60,253 nucleotides of DNA from Cytidiella melzeri (Eukaryota; Basidiomycota; Agaricomycetes; Polyporales; Irpicaceae): assembly GCA_022592445.1 (NCBI GenBank), contig JABYQR010000283.1, positions 1-60,253 on the forward strand, read 5' to 3'. Made by a program: the position numbers and the translations under genes. Positions within the stretch are counted from its first letter, which is position 1. Each line of letters opens with the position of its first letter. Below are positions 33,854 to 44,535 of the stretch, piece after piece. Under the pieces are notes generated by a model. It was not told the DNA's origin and did no database searches. It saw only the letters and a list, made by a program, of their open reading frames with translations.

Positions 33854-34296
33854 TCAAAAAACCGCATTGATTTTAGCTGCCATTTCATCCATTTGCTTCT
33901 TTTGGATGTCAAGCATGTCCTTGAGCGCCGCAATCTTAGCATCCTTGTCATTGGATGTGTCTTGCTTTTTTGTGGTAGTGGTTGACAAGGTTGACGAGGT
34001 AGCAGCAACTTTTTGTCCCTTAGGGATGCCTTGGAGCCTTTTCAGGCAAACAGACCCCCAGTGACCGGTACCACTGCAGTGGTTGCCAACCGAGTCGTCT
34101 GGGTGCTTTAACTCCCTCTTCTTGTGGTTCTCAGATCCACAAACCAAGCAGCGCTTGCTCATCTCCTTCTTCCATTTCTGGAAGATCTCCTGCTTTCCCA
34201 GACCCGCAAAGAGCGAGTCAAATGAGGCGGAGAAACAGGACGCGTCAATGTCCATGGCATTGGGATCTCGGAACGCTTGTTGGTGGGACTTGCTGT
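33854..34296 (-). pseudogene. Gag C-terminal part of gypsy 2 (zinc knuckles)
   Basis: It contains AFRDPNAMDID, a spacer, CLVCGSENHKKRELKH and NHCSGTGHWGSVC. These are two knuckle-like motifs, the first damaged, followed by a Lys-rich helix (KDMLDIQKKQMDEMAAKI). It is separated from the rest of gag by solo LTR D1 and ends just before protease. Confidence 0.75.
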
Positions 34297-34983
34297 TGTC
34301 ACAGATTTTCAATGTTTCTACAAGACTTGCCTTACCAGGCAACGGTATTATTGGAATATTTAAGCGCTTGTCAAGCGCTTATCCGGCGTCTATTTAGGCG
34401 CTTATCCAGTGCTTATCTGGTGCTTATCAGACGCCTATTCCGGTGCTTATTCTCAGTGCCTATCAATTGATGCGCTGATGCGCTCCTTTCCTTATCTGTG
34501 TATCACATGATAGAACTCTCTGGAACCTTGTGGAACTTGCTGGAACTATGATGTCACAGTATAGAACATTCCATTAGATGATGTCATAGTTCATAGAACC
34601 TTCTGGAAAAGTCTAGCCTTGTCTTAGAACAAGCTAGAACAAGTCTAGCCTTGGAGCTGGGTCATGGGGTCAGGTCATGGGAACAATTGCTATTGGTTGA
34701 TTATTGAAGTGGCACCACTAGGGCATAGGGCATGCTTAGTAAGGTAGATTACTTTGCTTACTCATGTAGGTATTAGGGGTCTTAAGGTAGTACCTGGGGT
34801 CCTCCCCTTCATGTATATATAGAGGCACTCCTGAGGGCATATCCCCTCAGTCTTATCCACTCTGTTGAACCAGGACTACTCAGTACCCACCAGTACTTCG
34901 CTCACCAACACTCTTACTCTCTATCTCACCACATCCCCCTCAAGTTAACCAACTTATCTGGTGAGTGTAGCATTACTGTTACA
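34297..34983 (+). repeat. Solo LTR D1 in gypsy 2 gag
   Basis: 687 nt, TGTCACAG..CTGTTACA, opposite in orientation to gypsy 2. Flanks are GCTGT (34292-34296) and GCCGT (34984-34988), a 5-bp duplication with one mismatch. It contains GCGCTTATC-type repeats (34365-34450), a heat-shock-element array (34513-34608) and TATATATA at 34814. Confidence 0.88.
34513..34608 (+). promoter_or_regulatory. Heat-shock-element array in LTR D1
   Basis: GAA triplets at 34513, 34523, 34533 and 34543 are exactly 10 bp apart, the step-type heat-shock-element arrangement. A perfect canonical element GAAnnTTCnnGAA is at 34596-34608 (GAACCTTCTGGAA), and a two-unit GAAnnTTC at 34564. All lie about 200-300 bp upstream of the TATA box at 34814. 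Binding by heat-shock factor is inferred from the consensus. Confidence 0.6.
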
Positions 34984-35139
34984 GCCGTGTCCCAACGAAC
35001 TGTCCACCATGACCTTCCCTGTGCTGTTGCGGAGGTCAGCAAGCTGGGCATCAACCGCCTTGCACTGGTCCTTGAGTGCATCATAAGTGGTGGCACGGGT
35101 CTGGAAGTAAGAGACGCACTGAAGGTACTCCGTTGTGAC
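34984..35139 (-). pseudogene. Gag middle fragment of gypsy 2
   Basis: The minus frame reads EYLQCVSYFQTRATTYDALK..QLADLRNSTGKV. It fits between the capsid part (36936-37475) and the knuckle part (33854-34296) once E2 and LTR D1 are removed. Confidence 0.6.
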
Positions 35140-36935
35140 ACTAAGTCACGCTTCGAACTAAAACAACCTTAAAGACAACACAACCAACCACGAAGTGGCA
35201 ATAGGAGTGTAAAGGTGTGGAAGCGCGGAAGTGTTGAAGTAATGCGAGGTGGTCTAAGAGTCCTAGTTTTACCTGTGCTAAAAGAGCGACAAGGTTTTGT
35301 GATAAAATTTATATGAAGGGAGCTAAACGGGCAACTACCACGCGTATCGCGGGTAAAAGGGGCAAGTCGGCGCGGTGAAAGTGAAAGAGTTATGGCGCGG
35401 CTCAAAGAGAACGCGCGGGAGATGTCGCGGCTTGTAGGAAAACGGCGCGCGGGGGAGGGGGACGCAGAAGGTAAACGCAGGCGCAATATGAATCTCGAAC
35501 ACAAAACGCGGTCGCTGGTGAAGGTGAAAATAGTCGCTGTAAAACGCGGGCGCAGTGAATGTGAACGCAGTAAGCTCGACGCAGTGAAGATGAAACGCAA
35601 CGCAGTAAAATAACGCAGTTAAAAAGCAAACGCAGTATAACGAAGCCGAGTGGAAACGTAAGAGAAAGATAAACTAATAGCGCGCGGGTCGCAGCGGAAG
35701 GCTATGTGAGATCGCCGTCAATTGGACTCGGCAGACTGCGCGCGGGGGCGGTAGTGTAGAACCACACCTCCCGAGCGGCGATGCGTATTACAGGCGAACA
35801 CGTGGCCAACGACGACGTTGGTAGAGCTGGTAAGATTGAACTGCACTAGTTCGCACTCGTGATCCTCGCCTTCAAAGTTTGGAGATAGCCAGCAATCTGG
35901 GTGCGGCGCGCGCGGGCGATCGCAATCGAGCGGGACGAAAGGTCCTGAACGTAGGGGAATTGGGTGGTCGCTCTGAGTGTCGCAATAGGAGCAGTTATCA
36001 AGCGAGTCCGCGACAGAGGCGACGGACGACGCTGGCGAGGGTGATTTAGGAGTTGATCTCTCAGGGGAGACCGTAGGCGCTGCTGCGGGCTCGGGCGGCG
36101 GCGTGGGCGCGGGGATGAGGGGATAACGGCGTAGAATCTCGCGCGGGCACGGGCTGAAAGGGCAACGGCCGGTGGGTGAATGAGGAACAGTGGGACAGCA
36201 GCGGCAGACTCGAGGCGGGTTGTCGTTGTTGGACGCCGCGGGCATAAACATGGAAGAGATCGCAATGAGGCAACGCAGGAGAGGCTATAGCTAGGGACGC
36301 GAAGAGACTCCCTCGACGCGAACGCAAAGTGTAAAGTGTACTCTGGAAACTCGGGTGTGGATTGATTGATTTTCTGCGCAGTGCAAACAACACCTTTATA
36401 TATATCTTAAAGACCCTCTCCTAAACCTTTCCTTCTATGGCCTAAACCCAAACGCAAGAGCGAGAAAACGGGGTGGCAGAATACTTCCGTCTGCGGAGGC
36501 AAAAATGCCCAGCGAGTCGACGCCCGGCGGGACACAGCGTTGGTCGACGCGGAGTAGCGGCGCGCGCACTTGCGCCGGAGAGGCGCCAACCGTTGCGAGC
36601 AGGTGATGAGGCGCCGTCCAAGAGTTGCACAGCGTGGCGTGATAGGAGCCTTCCTGAAACGGGGTTCGCGCGTCAAGTTTCTTCTACCGTTGGTCCGACC
36701 CGTGTCCGAAACACTTGGTGGCTGACCGGCCCATGCTCCGATGCAAAAGGGGCGTGTCTGTGTATCAGAGTTCGGTGCGATTCCTCGGCCTCGGATGTTT
36801 CCGGCGCATTGCTCCTTGTCCAGTCCTCGGATCCTCGGCAAACTCCTCGTACTCGTGACACTGGGAAAGTGGAGGGCCTGCCGCTCAGGATGACGCGGGC
36901 CGCGCAAATGGCGGGCTGCTGCCGGGTCTCCGCGT
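35140..36935 (-). repeat. Repeat E2: gene-like unit, CpG-rich copy, inserted in gypsy 2 gag
   Basis: About 1.8 kb, flanked on both sides by gypsy 2 gag. On the minus strand a TATATATAAA box (about 36395-36404) precedes an ATG at 36251 opening a 177-codon frame. The product is Pro/Ser-rich with CRCCPTVPH..CPFSPC near the N-terminus, APTPPPEP, YCDTQSD, and a more ordered C-terminus (DCWLSPNFEGEDHECELVQFN). E1 shares these blocks. CpG is very dense. A second long minus frame (35169-35600) is low-complexity. The ends and target duplication could not be fixed: CGG borders both sides, which is weak evidence. It could be a large solo LTR, another element class or a captured gene. Function unknown. 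Confidence 0.6.
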
Positions 36936-37475
36936 CTAGCCGATTTCCGGGCGTATCACCGTACTCAAGCTCGACTTGAGACGGTCAAAAAGGTCCTGCT
37001 GGCTCCAGCCAGTGCAAGGGGCCCAGGTCTTGAACTCCAAGATGTGGGCGGCAAACGTTTTGTTGCCCTGCTTCATGCCGGCAACCTTGGTCTTGGCCTC
37101 CATGACTGTGTCAATGGGCTCAAACTTTGCCTTGAAGGCCTTGATGAAAGTGTCCCAGCTGTTACCAAACACTGGTTTGCTGGTGGCCAGCTCCTCGATG
37201 TGAGGGCAAGCCCAATCGGCTGCGTCATCCTGCATGAAGAACAGGGCGCTGGTGATGAGTTTATGAGGATCAAAGATCCTTGCGCCGTTGTTGTCTAGTC
37301 GGACCTGGCCTTGGGCGTCTTGTTGGGAAACGCTTTGCCCTGGTTCTGGGCCCAGACTATGAATGCATGACGGAAGAGCCTTGCTTCCAACAATGTCTTC
37401 CCCTTGAACAACACCGGTTTCTCCACAATGCTTTGCTCCCGGGACGTGTGTGTAGCCGCGGCTGTTGGTTGTACC
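36936..37475 (-). pseudogene. Gag capsid part of gypsy 2
   Basis: The minus frame includes RIFDPHKLITSALFFM, ADWACPHIEELA, NSWDTFIKAFKAKFEPID, TKVAGMKQGNKTFAAHILEF and LFDRLKSSLSTVIRPEIG, typical of retrotransposon Gag capsid segments. E2 cuts it at 36936 and the 3' LTR of gypsy 3 at 37475. A stop (TAG) follows immediately inside E2. Confidence 0.75.
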
Positions 37476-38091
37476 TGAAACAGTAAGGGTTACTACTCAC
37501 CAGATAAGTTGATAAACTTGGGGAGATAGTGTGAGATAGAGAGTTAGAGTGATGGTGAGCAAAGTACTGGTGGGTACTGAGTAGTCCTGGTTCAACACAG
37601 TGGATAAGACTGAGGGATATGCCCTCAGGAGTGCCTCTATATATACATGAAGGGGAGGACCCCAGGTACTACCCTAAGACCCCTAATACCCACATGAGTA
37701 AGCAAAGTAATCTACCTTACTAAGCATGCCCTATGCGCTAGTGGTGCCACTTCAATAATCAACCAATAGCAATTGTCCCCATGACCTGACCCCATGACCC
37801 AGTCCCAAGGCTAGACTATTCCAGAAGGTTCTAAGAACTATGACATCATCTGATGGAATGTTCTATACTATGACATCATAGTTCCAGCAAGTTCCACAAG
37901 GTTCCAGAGAGTTCCATCATGTGATACACAGATAAGGAAAGAAGCGCATCAGCGCATCAGAGACAGAAGGCGCATCAGTGCATCAATTGATAGGTACTGA
38001 GAATAAGCGCCGGAATAAGCGCCTGATAAGCGCTTAAATATTCCGTTGCCTGGTAAGGCAAGTCTTGTAGAAACATTGAAAATCTGTGACA
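37476..38091 (-). repeat. 3' LTR D of gypsy 3
   Basis: 616 nt. On the minus strand it runs TGTCACAG..TTTCA. It has fewer GCGCTTATC-type units than LTR D1 and D4. TATATATA is at 37638-37645. The last bases (TTTCA where D1/D4 have TTACA) are changed. Confidence 0.88.
37819..37914 (-). promoter_or_regulatory. Heat-shock-element array in the gypsy 3 LTR
   Basis: On the plus strand TTC triplets at 37882, 37892, 37902 and 37912 are exactly 10 bp apart. A perfect TTCnnGAAnnTTC is at 37819-37831. It matches the D1 and D4 arrays. Confidence 0.6.
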
Positions 38092-38115
38092 TTACCCCCC
38101 TCCCCCCCCCTTCTT
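38092..38115 (-). promoter_or_regulatory. Polypurine tract of gypsy 3
   Basis: On the minus strand a run of A and G, mostly G (AAGAAGGGGG.. through GGGGTAA), abuts the TGTCACAG start of the LTR. This is the expected plus-strand primer site. The G run is longer than in gypsy 4 (54662-54675). Confidence 0.8.
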
Positions 38116-40588
38116 GCTTTGAACTCCGTGCAAAGAGTTTTGAACAAACACCTTGGTCATTGAGTCCACTTTTTCACCATTGTCAAGAGGATGCCTAAGC
38201 AGTTCCGAGTGACTCTAGCGGCTTCTACCGACGTCCCTGACGGGGTTATCACCTCATTGGCTGATGATAGTCTAGTCCGTACCCTCCTCGGTTGCGTCAT
38301 TGGATCGTGGGTGATCCTTGGTGTGTTGTTCGTAACTTATACACAGTAGATTGTAGCTGAGCGAATAGCTCGGGGATGATCGTCGTAGAATTTCTTGATC
38401 GCTTCTTGAGCGTGCGTGATGTTTTCGACAGGTTCCCACGTGTTGTCGTTCGGTCCGTAGCCTTTCCAGTGTATGTAATACTGAAGCTTTTTGGCACAAC
38501 CTGTACGTCTTGACTTGAGAATCTTCTCGACTTTGTATTCTTCTTCTCCGTCGATGATATCTGGCGGAGGCATCTCCAGCTTTTGGCCTTCGAATTCAGG
38601 TTCGTTGTACAGTACCAACTTGCTTGCATGGAATACAGGATGTATCCTTGGTGAACGTTCGGGCCATTCCAGTCTGAATGTGACCGGCGAAAGCTTTTCA
38701 GCAATCTTGAATGGGCCGTAGTACTTGGCTGACAGCTTATGTCCAGATTTTTGGTAGTCTCTCAGATCTAGCATGACCTGATCGCCTTTGTTGAAGGGAA
38801 CCTTCTGGATGTGCTTGTCATAGTACCACTTCATGCGTTCAGCCGCAAGTTGTAACGCCGCCTTAGCATGCTCTTGAGCTTGCAAGTGGTTCCACATGAT
38901 GTCATTCATGTCAGACCTTTTCAGGTCCTTAGTGAGCGTTGGACCAGCTCTAGGATGTCTGCTGTATTTGAGGTAGAAAGGCGAGTGCTTAGTTCCCTCG
39001 TGCGCTGCATTGTTGTATGCGAACTCAGCCAAGCTGAGCAGTCTAGCCCAGTCGTCATGTAGTTGATCAACGTAACAACGCAGGTACTGTTCGAGCGTTT
39101 GATTAACCTGTTCACTTTGACCATCAGTTTGCAGATGATATGTGGTGGTCATCGTAGATTCTATCCCTAGCATTTTACACCATTCCTGGAATAAATCTGC
39201 TGCAAATTGTGGGCCTCGGTCGGAAATGATTTGCAAAGGTAACCCGTGAAGGGTCCAGACTCTCTCATAGAGTAGAGCTGCAAGATCTTTTGCTGAGAAC
39301 TCGTTTACAATAGGGAAGAAGTGCGCCCTCTTAGTGAGGCGGTCTACGACTACGCAGATAGCATTGAAGCCATCAGACTCCGGTAACTGAGTAATCAGAT
39401 TGACAGTCATGATATCCCATGGTTCAGCTGGAACCGGATTAGGGATGAGTGGTCCGTAAGGCTGTTGCGGACGAGTCTTCATCCGCTGACATGTGTCACA
39501 GCCTGTCACATATTTCTTGACATCAGTGGTTAAACCTGGCCACCAGTAGTTTCTCGAGATCAGTTTGTATGTTTTCCATCTGCCAGGATGTCCGGCAGAA
39601 GGTAGATCGTGATGCATCTGGATGATTTGGCGTCTCAGATCTAATTTCTGATCTTTTGGGATGTAGACTTCTCCACGGTATAGGAGTAATCCATTCTCAG
39701 AATTCCATTCCTCTAGTGATTTCTTGAACTCCCTAGGACCAGAGTTAAGTAACTGCTGATAGTCCTTGGTAACTTCGTCATTCATGAGTGCTTCCTTGAC
39801 CCGTCTTAGGATTTCATCATCATTGATAGGTGAGTCATGAGAGTTTTCGATAGCAGAGATGGCAAAAAACTTGGGTTTAAGGAGAATTTTGTCCTCGTTA
39901 TCGGAATTTACTCCCTCTTCATGAGCTGGCCTCCTGGACAGAGGATCTGCGGTAAGCATGGTCTTTCCAGGTTTGTGCCGGAGCACAAAATTGAATCGCA
40001 TAAGGTATAACACTCATTGCGCTTGTCTCCGAGTCAGCTTCTGGGCATTCCTAAAATATGTCAGGTTTTGGTGATCCGACCATATTTCTACGGTAATCGG
40101 ATGTCCCTCCAGATGTTGACGATACTCTTCCAGGGCGCGGATAATAGCCAACAACTCTTTATTGTATATCTCATAGTTACGTTCATGGACGTTGAGTGAT
40201 TGAGAGTAGAAGGCTACTGGATGCCACAGCTTGTCAGCTGGGTCCAGTTGTGATAATACCGCTCCTGTAGCAAAGTCGCTAGCGTCTGTTTCCAGACGGA
40301 AAGGGTTTTCGTCATCTGGTATCCTCAGAATGGGTGCTGACGTAAAAGCCTGTTTCAGACTTTGGAAGGCCTGTTCCTGAGCATCTTTCCAGATCCAGAA
40401 TTGGTCCTTCTTTGTAAGAATAGTGAGCGGTTTTGCATGTTTAGCAAAGTCCTTAATGAAACACCGATAGAAGTTGGCAAAGCCTAAGAAGGCTTGGACT
40501 TGCTTAACCTTTTCAGGTTGCGGCCACTCAGTAACTCCTGTGAGTTTGACTGAATCCATCTCAATATGTCCGTGAGAAATGATCATAC

Positions 40589-41368
40589 TGACATGGATAG
40601 TCCAACAGAGACCGGATTTTTCCAATAATGTCACCAGTTTACAGCCTTAGGCGCCTATCTAGAGCGCTTATTTTCCGGCTAGGAGTGTTACCGGACCTAA
40701 CCCTAACCCGGGTCACGTGACATCCTGCCTTATTTATCAATAGTCCAGACCCAAACCCTAGACTCAATCTGGAGCGGTTCCAGATCAACCTAGGCTATTG
40801 TTCTATTGTTCAACTTCCATTGATAGGGATTCCCCAGGGATTCCCCAGGGATTCCCCCAGTCCTTATTGTCCTATTGTCTTCCGTCTATTGTCTTTTGTC
40901 TATTGTTAGGGACTCCCCCAGTTCCTATTGTTCTATTGTTCCAGTTTCTATTGTTCTATTGTCTTATTGTTCTAGCTCTATTGTTCTACGTACCCTGGTC
41001 TTTGACAGCTACCCTGGTCCCTTATTGTTCTATTGTTACTCCAGCCCCACAGTTACTCCAGTCCCTAGTGTGGGAACTTGTGCACAGACCACCCAGCCAC
41101 AGTATATATAGTAGCCCTTACCCTCCCTAGCTCTGCATCTTGACCTCTCTGTCATTTGCACTGCTAGGTGAGTTACTGCATGTAACTTAGTATGATACCT
41201 TATTAACTCTGTCATTTGCACTGCTAGTATCCGGCCTCTGTGCCTGCTTGCCTGCTTATCATCGACTCTGACCTCGTTGTCGTCGTTGGAGATCCCTTTC
41301 CTCTTCCACCATCATCCCTTCCACCCTTGTTTAGGGTTTAGCAGCATAACAGCAGTCGCTCCGCGACA
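40589..41368 (+). repeat. Solo LTR B2 in gypsy 3 RT
   Basis: 780 nt, TGACATGG..GCGACA, flanked by CATAC at 40584-40588 and 41369-41373. It separates EYLGM from IISHGHIEMD, which are adjacent in gypsy 4. It has a long TATTGTTC-type minisatellite (about 40795-41035) and a TATATATAG box at about 41103. Confidence 0.93.
40795..41040 (+). repeat. TATTGTTC-type minisatellite in LTR B2
   Basis: Repeats of CTATTGTTC and CTATTGTC with GGGATTCCCC(A/C) interspersed. The array is longest here, shorter in LTR B3 (about 57045-57170, with CAGGTCCTTGACAGTTA units) and nearly absent in LTR B1. It explains the different LTR lengths (780, 657, 440). Confidence 0.7.
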
Positions 41369-42472
41369 CATACCTAGGTACTCAATGTGATCTTTTTCAA
41401 AAAAGCATTTTTCCGGTTTGGCAAATAGATCGTTCTCGCGTAGACGCTTGAGCACTTCCTGTGTGATGCGACGGTTTTCCTTCTTGTCTTCAGTGAAGAT
41501 GAGGATGTCGTCGAGATACACCATGACATGTTCTTCTAAGATCAAATCACTCAGAATTTCATTCATCATGGCTTGGAACGTTGCAGGTGTGTTGCTGAAA
41601 CCAAAATACATCACCTTGGCTTCGAAAAGACCACGGTGTGTGATGAACGCCGTCTTCCATTCGTCACCCTTTCGGATGCAAACGTTATTGTATCCCCATC
41701 TAAGATCAATCTTTGAGAAGATCTTAGCCTTGCTTAACGAATTGATTAAATCGTTGATGCGAGGTATGGGGTACCGGTTTTTCACCGTGATGTTGTTCAG
41801 TTTTCAGTAGTCTTGCACAAGGCGCAACAAGCCATCTTTCTTCTTGACGAAGAACACAGGTGCTGCAATCGGACTTTTCAATTTGCGGATGTAACCTTTT
41901 TGGAGTTCCTCTTCGATCCATTGATCTAGAGAATTCTTTTCCATTGGAGACAGCGGGTATAGTTAGCCGCTTTGGGAAGGGAGGCACCTTCCTCAAATTC
42001 AATCGCGTGATTGTACGGTTTGCGTAACGGCATGCGTTCTGACTTTTTCTTTGAAAAGACGTCACCAAATTTCCATAGGTATTTTGGTACTAATGGTTTC
42101 CAATTGACGGATTCTTGCTCGTCAAAGCCGTCTTCAAAGCCCTCATCTTCCTTTCCAGAAAGTTCAGCGATTATTTCTGCTATTTCTTGGTCTTCTGGAT
42201 CGTCTAAGTTGATCCAGTGGATGTGAGGGTTGTCCGGGTCGACACTTCCTATTCCGTCCAGGTTGTCTGACACCAAACGTCCCTTAGGTAACTCAAGTTC
42301 ATCGATCTCTTCTTGAGTTACAGTGATGTTTTTACGAGCTCTTGGGGCACAGAGTTCAGGACATCTGGTAAATCTCCACTCGCCATTTGCCCAATCTATC
42401 TCCGGATTGTGGCGGCGTAAGAAGGTCATCCCGATAATCATTTGTTTACTACCAAGATCAGTAACGAGCATG

Positions 42473-42670
42473 TCCCTAGTTGCTACGTCGAGCTCCGTCT
42501 CCGTGACAATATCAACTTCGTCATTTGCACTGCCAGTTTCCGGCCTCAGTGCCTGCTCGCCTGCTCATCATCAACTTTGACCTCATTGTCGTTGTTGGAG
42601 ATCTACCCCCTTCCTATCTACTTCACTCCCTTTTTGGGGTTATCAGCATAGCAGCAGTCGCTCCGTGACA
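42473..42670 (+). repeat. Composite of LTR C 3' end and LTR B 3' end
   Basis: 42473-42508 matches the last ~36 nt of LTR C (CCTAGTTGCTACGT..CCGTGACA). 42509-42670 matches the last ~160 nt of LTR B (ATATCAACTTCGTCATT..CCGTGACA). Both retain their CA ends but lack their starts. A short TGT microhomology marks the junction with gypsy 3. This points to recombination or deletion rather than clean insertion. Confidence 0.7.
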
Positions 42671-43116
42671 GCTTTGGTGCTATTGTAAGTTCTTCTAACA
42701 ATAGTGGTGGTGTGCTACTGGCAGATGGTACTTCTGCTCGTCTCTTGTCACGTCTTCTGGCTTCTCGCAAGTGTTGCTCCACTTGGGCAATGTCCACAAC
42801 TTCAAAGTCTGGGTGTGGCGGTCTTACTGTTTGTTTTGCTAGTTCATGATTGGGACAAATGTCAGCTGTGCAATGTTCCCACTTGTTGTCTTGGTGTCTC
42901 GTTTCTTCTTGTAGAAAAGGTGTGGCTTTTTGTAACAGGGGAGGGACGTTTCAGCTCCTACTGTCATATGCTTCTGATGTCTGATGTGTCTAGTTGCTGC
43001 TTCCCATCCAGGGTAAGGCTAGCAAGGATGATAAGGGATTGCAGCAAGACCGCAGTTGTTGCCAATCAAGTTGATCTTCTTAGTGCACCGGATAGACCCA
43101 GAAGAGCCTATCCAAA
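42671..43116 (-). other. Unassigned coding-like remnant next to LTR H2
   Basis: A minus frame (about 42930-42671) reads HCTADICPNHELAKQTVRPP then VVDIAQVEQHLREARRRDKR, hydrophilic and helix-prone. It may be the N-terminal Gag or leader protein of the LTR H element. It is cut at 42670 by the LTR composite. No knuckle or enzyme motif is visible. Confidence 0.3.
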
Positions 43117-43801
43117 TGTTAAGACCGACTATTGTCAAGGGACAAGTTGTCAAGTCAGAACCCCTTGGTGTAGCTACACACAAGGTCAAATGATGGTCTA
43201 GGTCGCGCGGTCACTGTCAAGCACAGTGGCAGACAGATGATGGTTTGATAGAAGGAATATTGATACGAAGTGGATAGGCTGAGGTTCTAGCCCCCATGTC
43301 TAGTGGCTATTTATACATGTTGGCCTAACTACTTTTGGACCAGTCCGAAGTAGTGGTAGCAAATCAGAGGAATAGAAAGGAAGAACAATACACAGAGAAC
43401 AATAGCTACTTTGGAAGGCCAATGGGAGAAAAGACCGTCAAGGCACGGAAACAAGGGACAATAGAAAGGTGAGGCATGAGGCAAAAATCAATAGAGAAGG
43501 GGTTGAACCTGAAACAGGGGATAGACGGGGTTGGACCCAATGGAATGGTAACGGAGGTATGGAAAGGCCGAGGGGTGAACCAAGGCAATGGTAACTAATT
43601 GGAGTTAGGTCTGAGGTTTGAATGGACACAAGGAGACAACCAATGATGTAATAGTCCATGTTGAACAGAGGTGATGTGGATCAGGGAATGATGGGGAAAG
43701 GACAAATTGGATTGTCAAGGCAAGTGTAAAGAAGATAAGTAGTTATCAAGATAATCAAAGAAGTGAAGAAAAATAATAGGGTGTGAAGACTGTTCGTAAC
43801 A
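43117..43801 (-). repeat. LTR H2 (minus orientation)
   Basis: 685 nt, TGTTACGAAC..CTTAACA on the minus strand, matching LTR H1 minus its MITE. Flanks do not form a target duplication and no polypurine tract is next to its right end. It may therefore be a 5' LTR or a rearranged one. The single TTA at about 43310 is the empty site for the MITE in H1. Confidence 0.75.
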
Positions 43802-43877
43802 GCTAGGACTTTGATATAACATCCACCAGATGTTGTTGCTCAAGCCTCCACCTAATGCACAGGTTCAAGGGCAGTTC

Positions 43878-44442
43878 TAACAAAGTGGAATATTTGTGCG
43901 AGGGGTAGAGGCTGTTAAGCTTCAAAGATGAGTCTTATTATTCTTGCTGCTTCAGCAGCTCTGCTTATATACATGTCTGTATCTACTTATCTAAGCAACT
44001 ACTATACATGTCTACTTCAGCTATTCTACTGTATTACTAAGTGCATGACTCATGCATGACTCATGCTATGAATGCATGACTCATTGTATGATTAGGCTCA
44101 GCACTTGTACCAGAGGCGTACATAATGAGTAAATGACTCATGCTAGTACTTGTCCTCAGATGTATGCTTTAGGCATCCTCTAGAGTTGTACTACGTGCTT
44201 TCCATGTCATTTCCTATGCTACTAGAGCACAGGTGTACATATATGTGCAGTATCCCTATAGTGCTATACTACTTAGTCTACACAACCCATATCTGTACGT
44301 CTCAGCTAATGTAATGGTTACTACTAGAGTTTCCATATACGGCTGCATAATTCCCATATCAAGACTGTGGGAACTCTGCTACCTTAAAGCGTCCTTGTAA
44401 TAAGGCATGGGAAACTACATATTATATTATATAGTTTTAACA
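43878..44442 (-). repeat. 3' LTR of the copia element
   Basis: 565 nt. The neighbouring inner sequence reads GTTAAGTGGGAG on the minus strand, a short polypurine tract. It contains repeated TGCATGACTCAT units (about 44045-44095). Confidence 0.88.
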
Positions 44443-44535
44443 CTCCCACTTAACCGTTACATTAGTGAGTGTTTAGATCAATTAGACCTAATCTCCCACT
44501 GAAGTATGATTGCTTCTGAAATGCCAATGACTTTG

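Larger units (their letters stand above)
30305..37475 (-). mobile_element. Gypsy 2: oldest minus-strand Ty3/gypsy element, heavily nested
   Basis: From right to left it carries gag (in three pieces), protease, RT, RNase H, integrase and a truncated chromodomain. Its own LTRs are not present: the 3' end is cut by LTR C1 at 30304 and the 5' end is buried beyond gypsy 3 (from 37476). E2 and solo LTR D1 lie within gag. It therefore predates at least four other insertions. Confidence 0.85.
37476..42472 (-). mobile_element. Gypsy 3: minus-strand chromovirus of the LTR D family, 5' truncated
   Basis: The 3' LTR D is at 37476-38091, with a strong polypurine tract at its inner edge and integrase/RT/protease to the right. 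It stops within protease at 42472, where a composite of LTR C and LTR B ends begins. It is very similar to gypsy 4 through most of pol. It is inserted in gypsy 2 gag and is itself split by solo LTR B2. Confidence 0.88.
38337..42472 (-). pseudogene. Pol of gypsy 3, split by LTR B2 and nonsense changes
   Basis: Protease region at 42471 downward (LVTDLGSKQMIIGMTFL, DWANGEWRF), starting after the missing DSG part. RT: KIDLRWGYNNV near 41700, VYLDDILIFTED near 41515. RNase H: LETDASDFATGAVLS near 40285. The TGA at 40014-40016 replaces Trp seen in gypsy 4. Integrase: H2C2 finger near 39590-39480, VNLITQLPESDGFNAI near 39390, SDRGPQFAADLFQEW near 39210, DGQSEQVNQTLEQYL near 39120. The chromodomain (LQYYIHWKGYGPNDNTWEP) is near 38470 and the stop is at 38337. 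A TGA at 41804, for Arg in DYRKLN, is shared with gypsy 4. There is a frameshift near 41960. From 40013 to 38337 the frame is fully open (558 codons). Confidence 0.9.

Noticed and set aside
36407..36979. Overlapping long frames on both strands in E2
   Set aside because: CpG-rich sequence has few stop codons by chance. Only the 35718-36251 frame has support from E1.
43117..43801. Classic solo LTR
   Set aside because: The outer 5-mers do not match and coding-like sequence lies on one side, so the simple solo-LTR reading is not supported.
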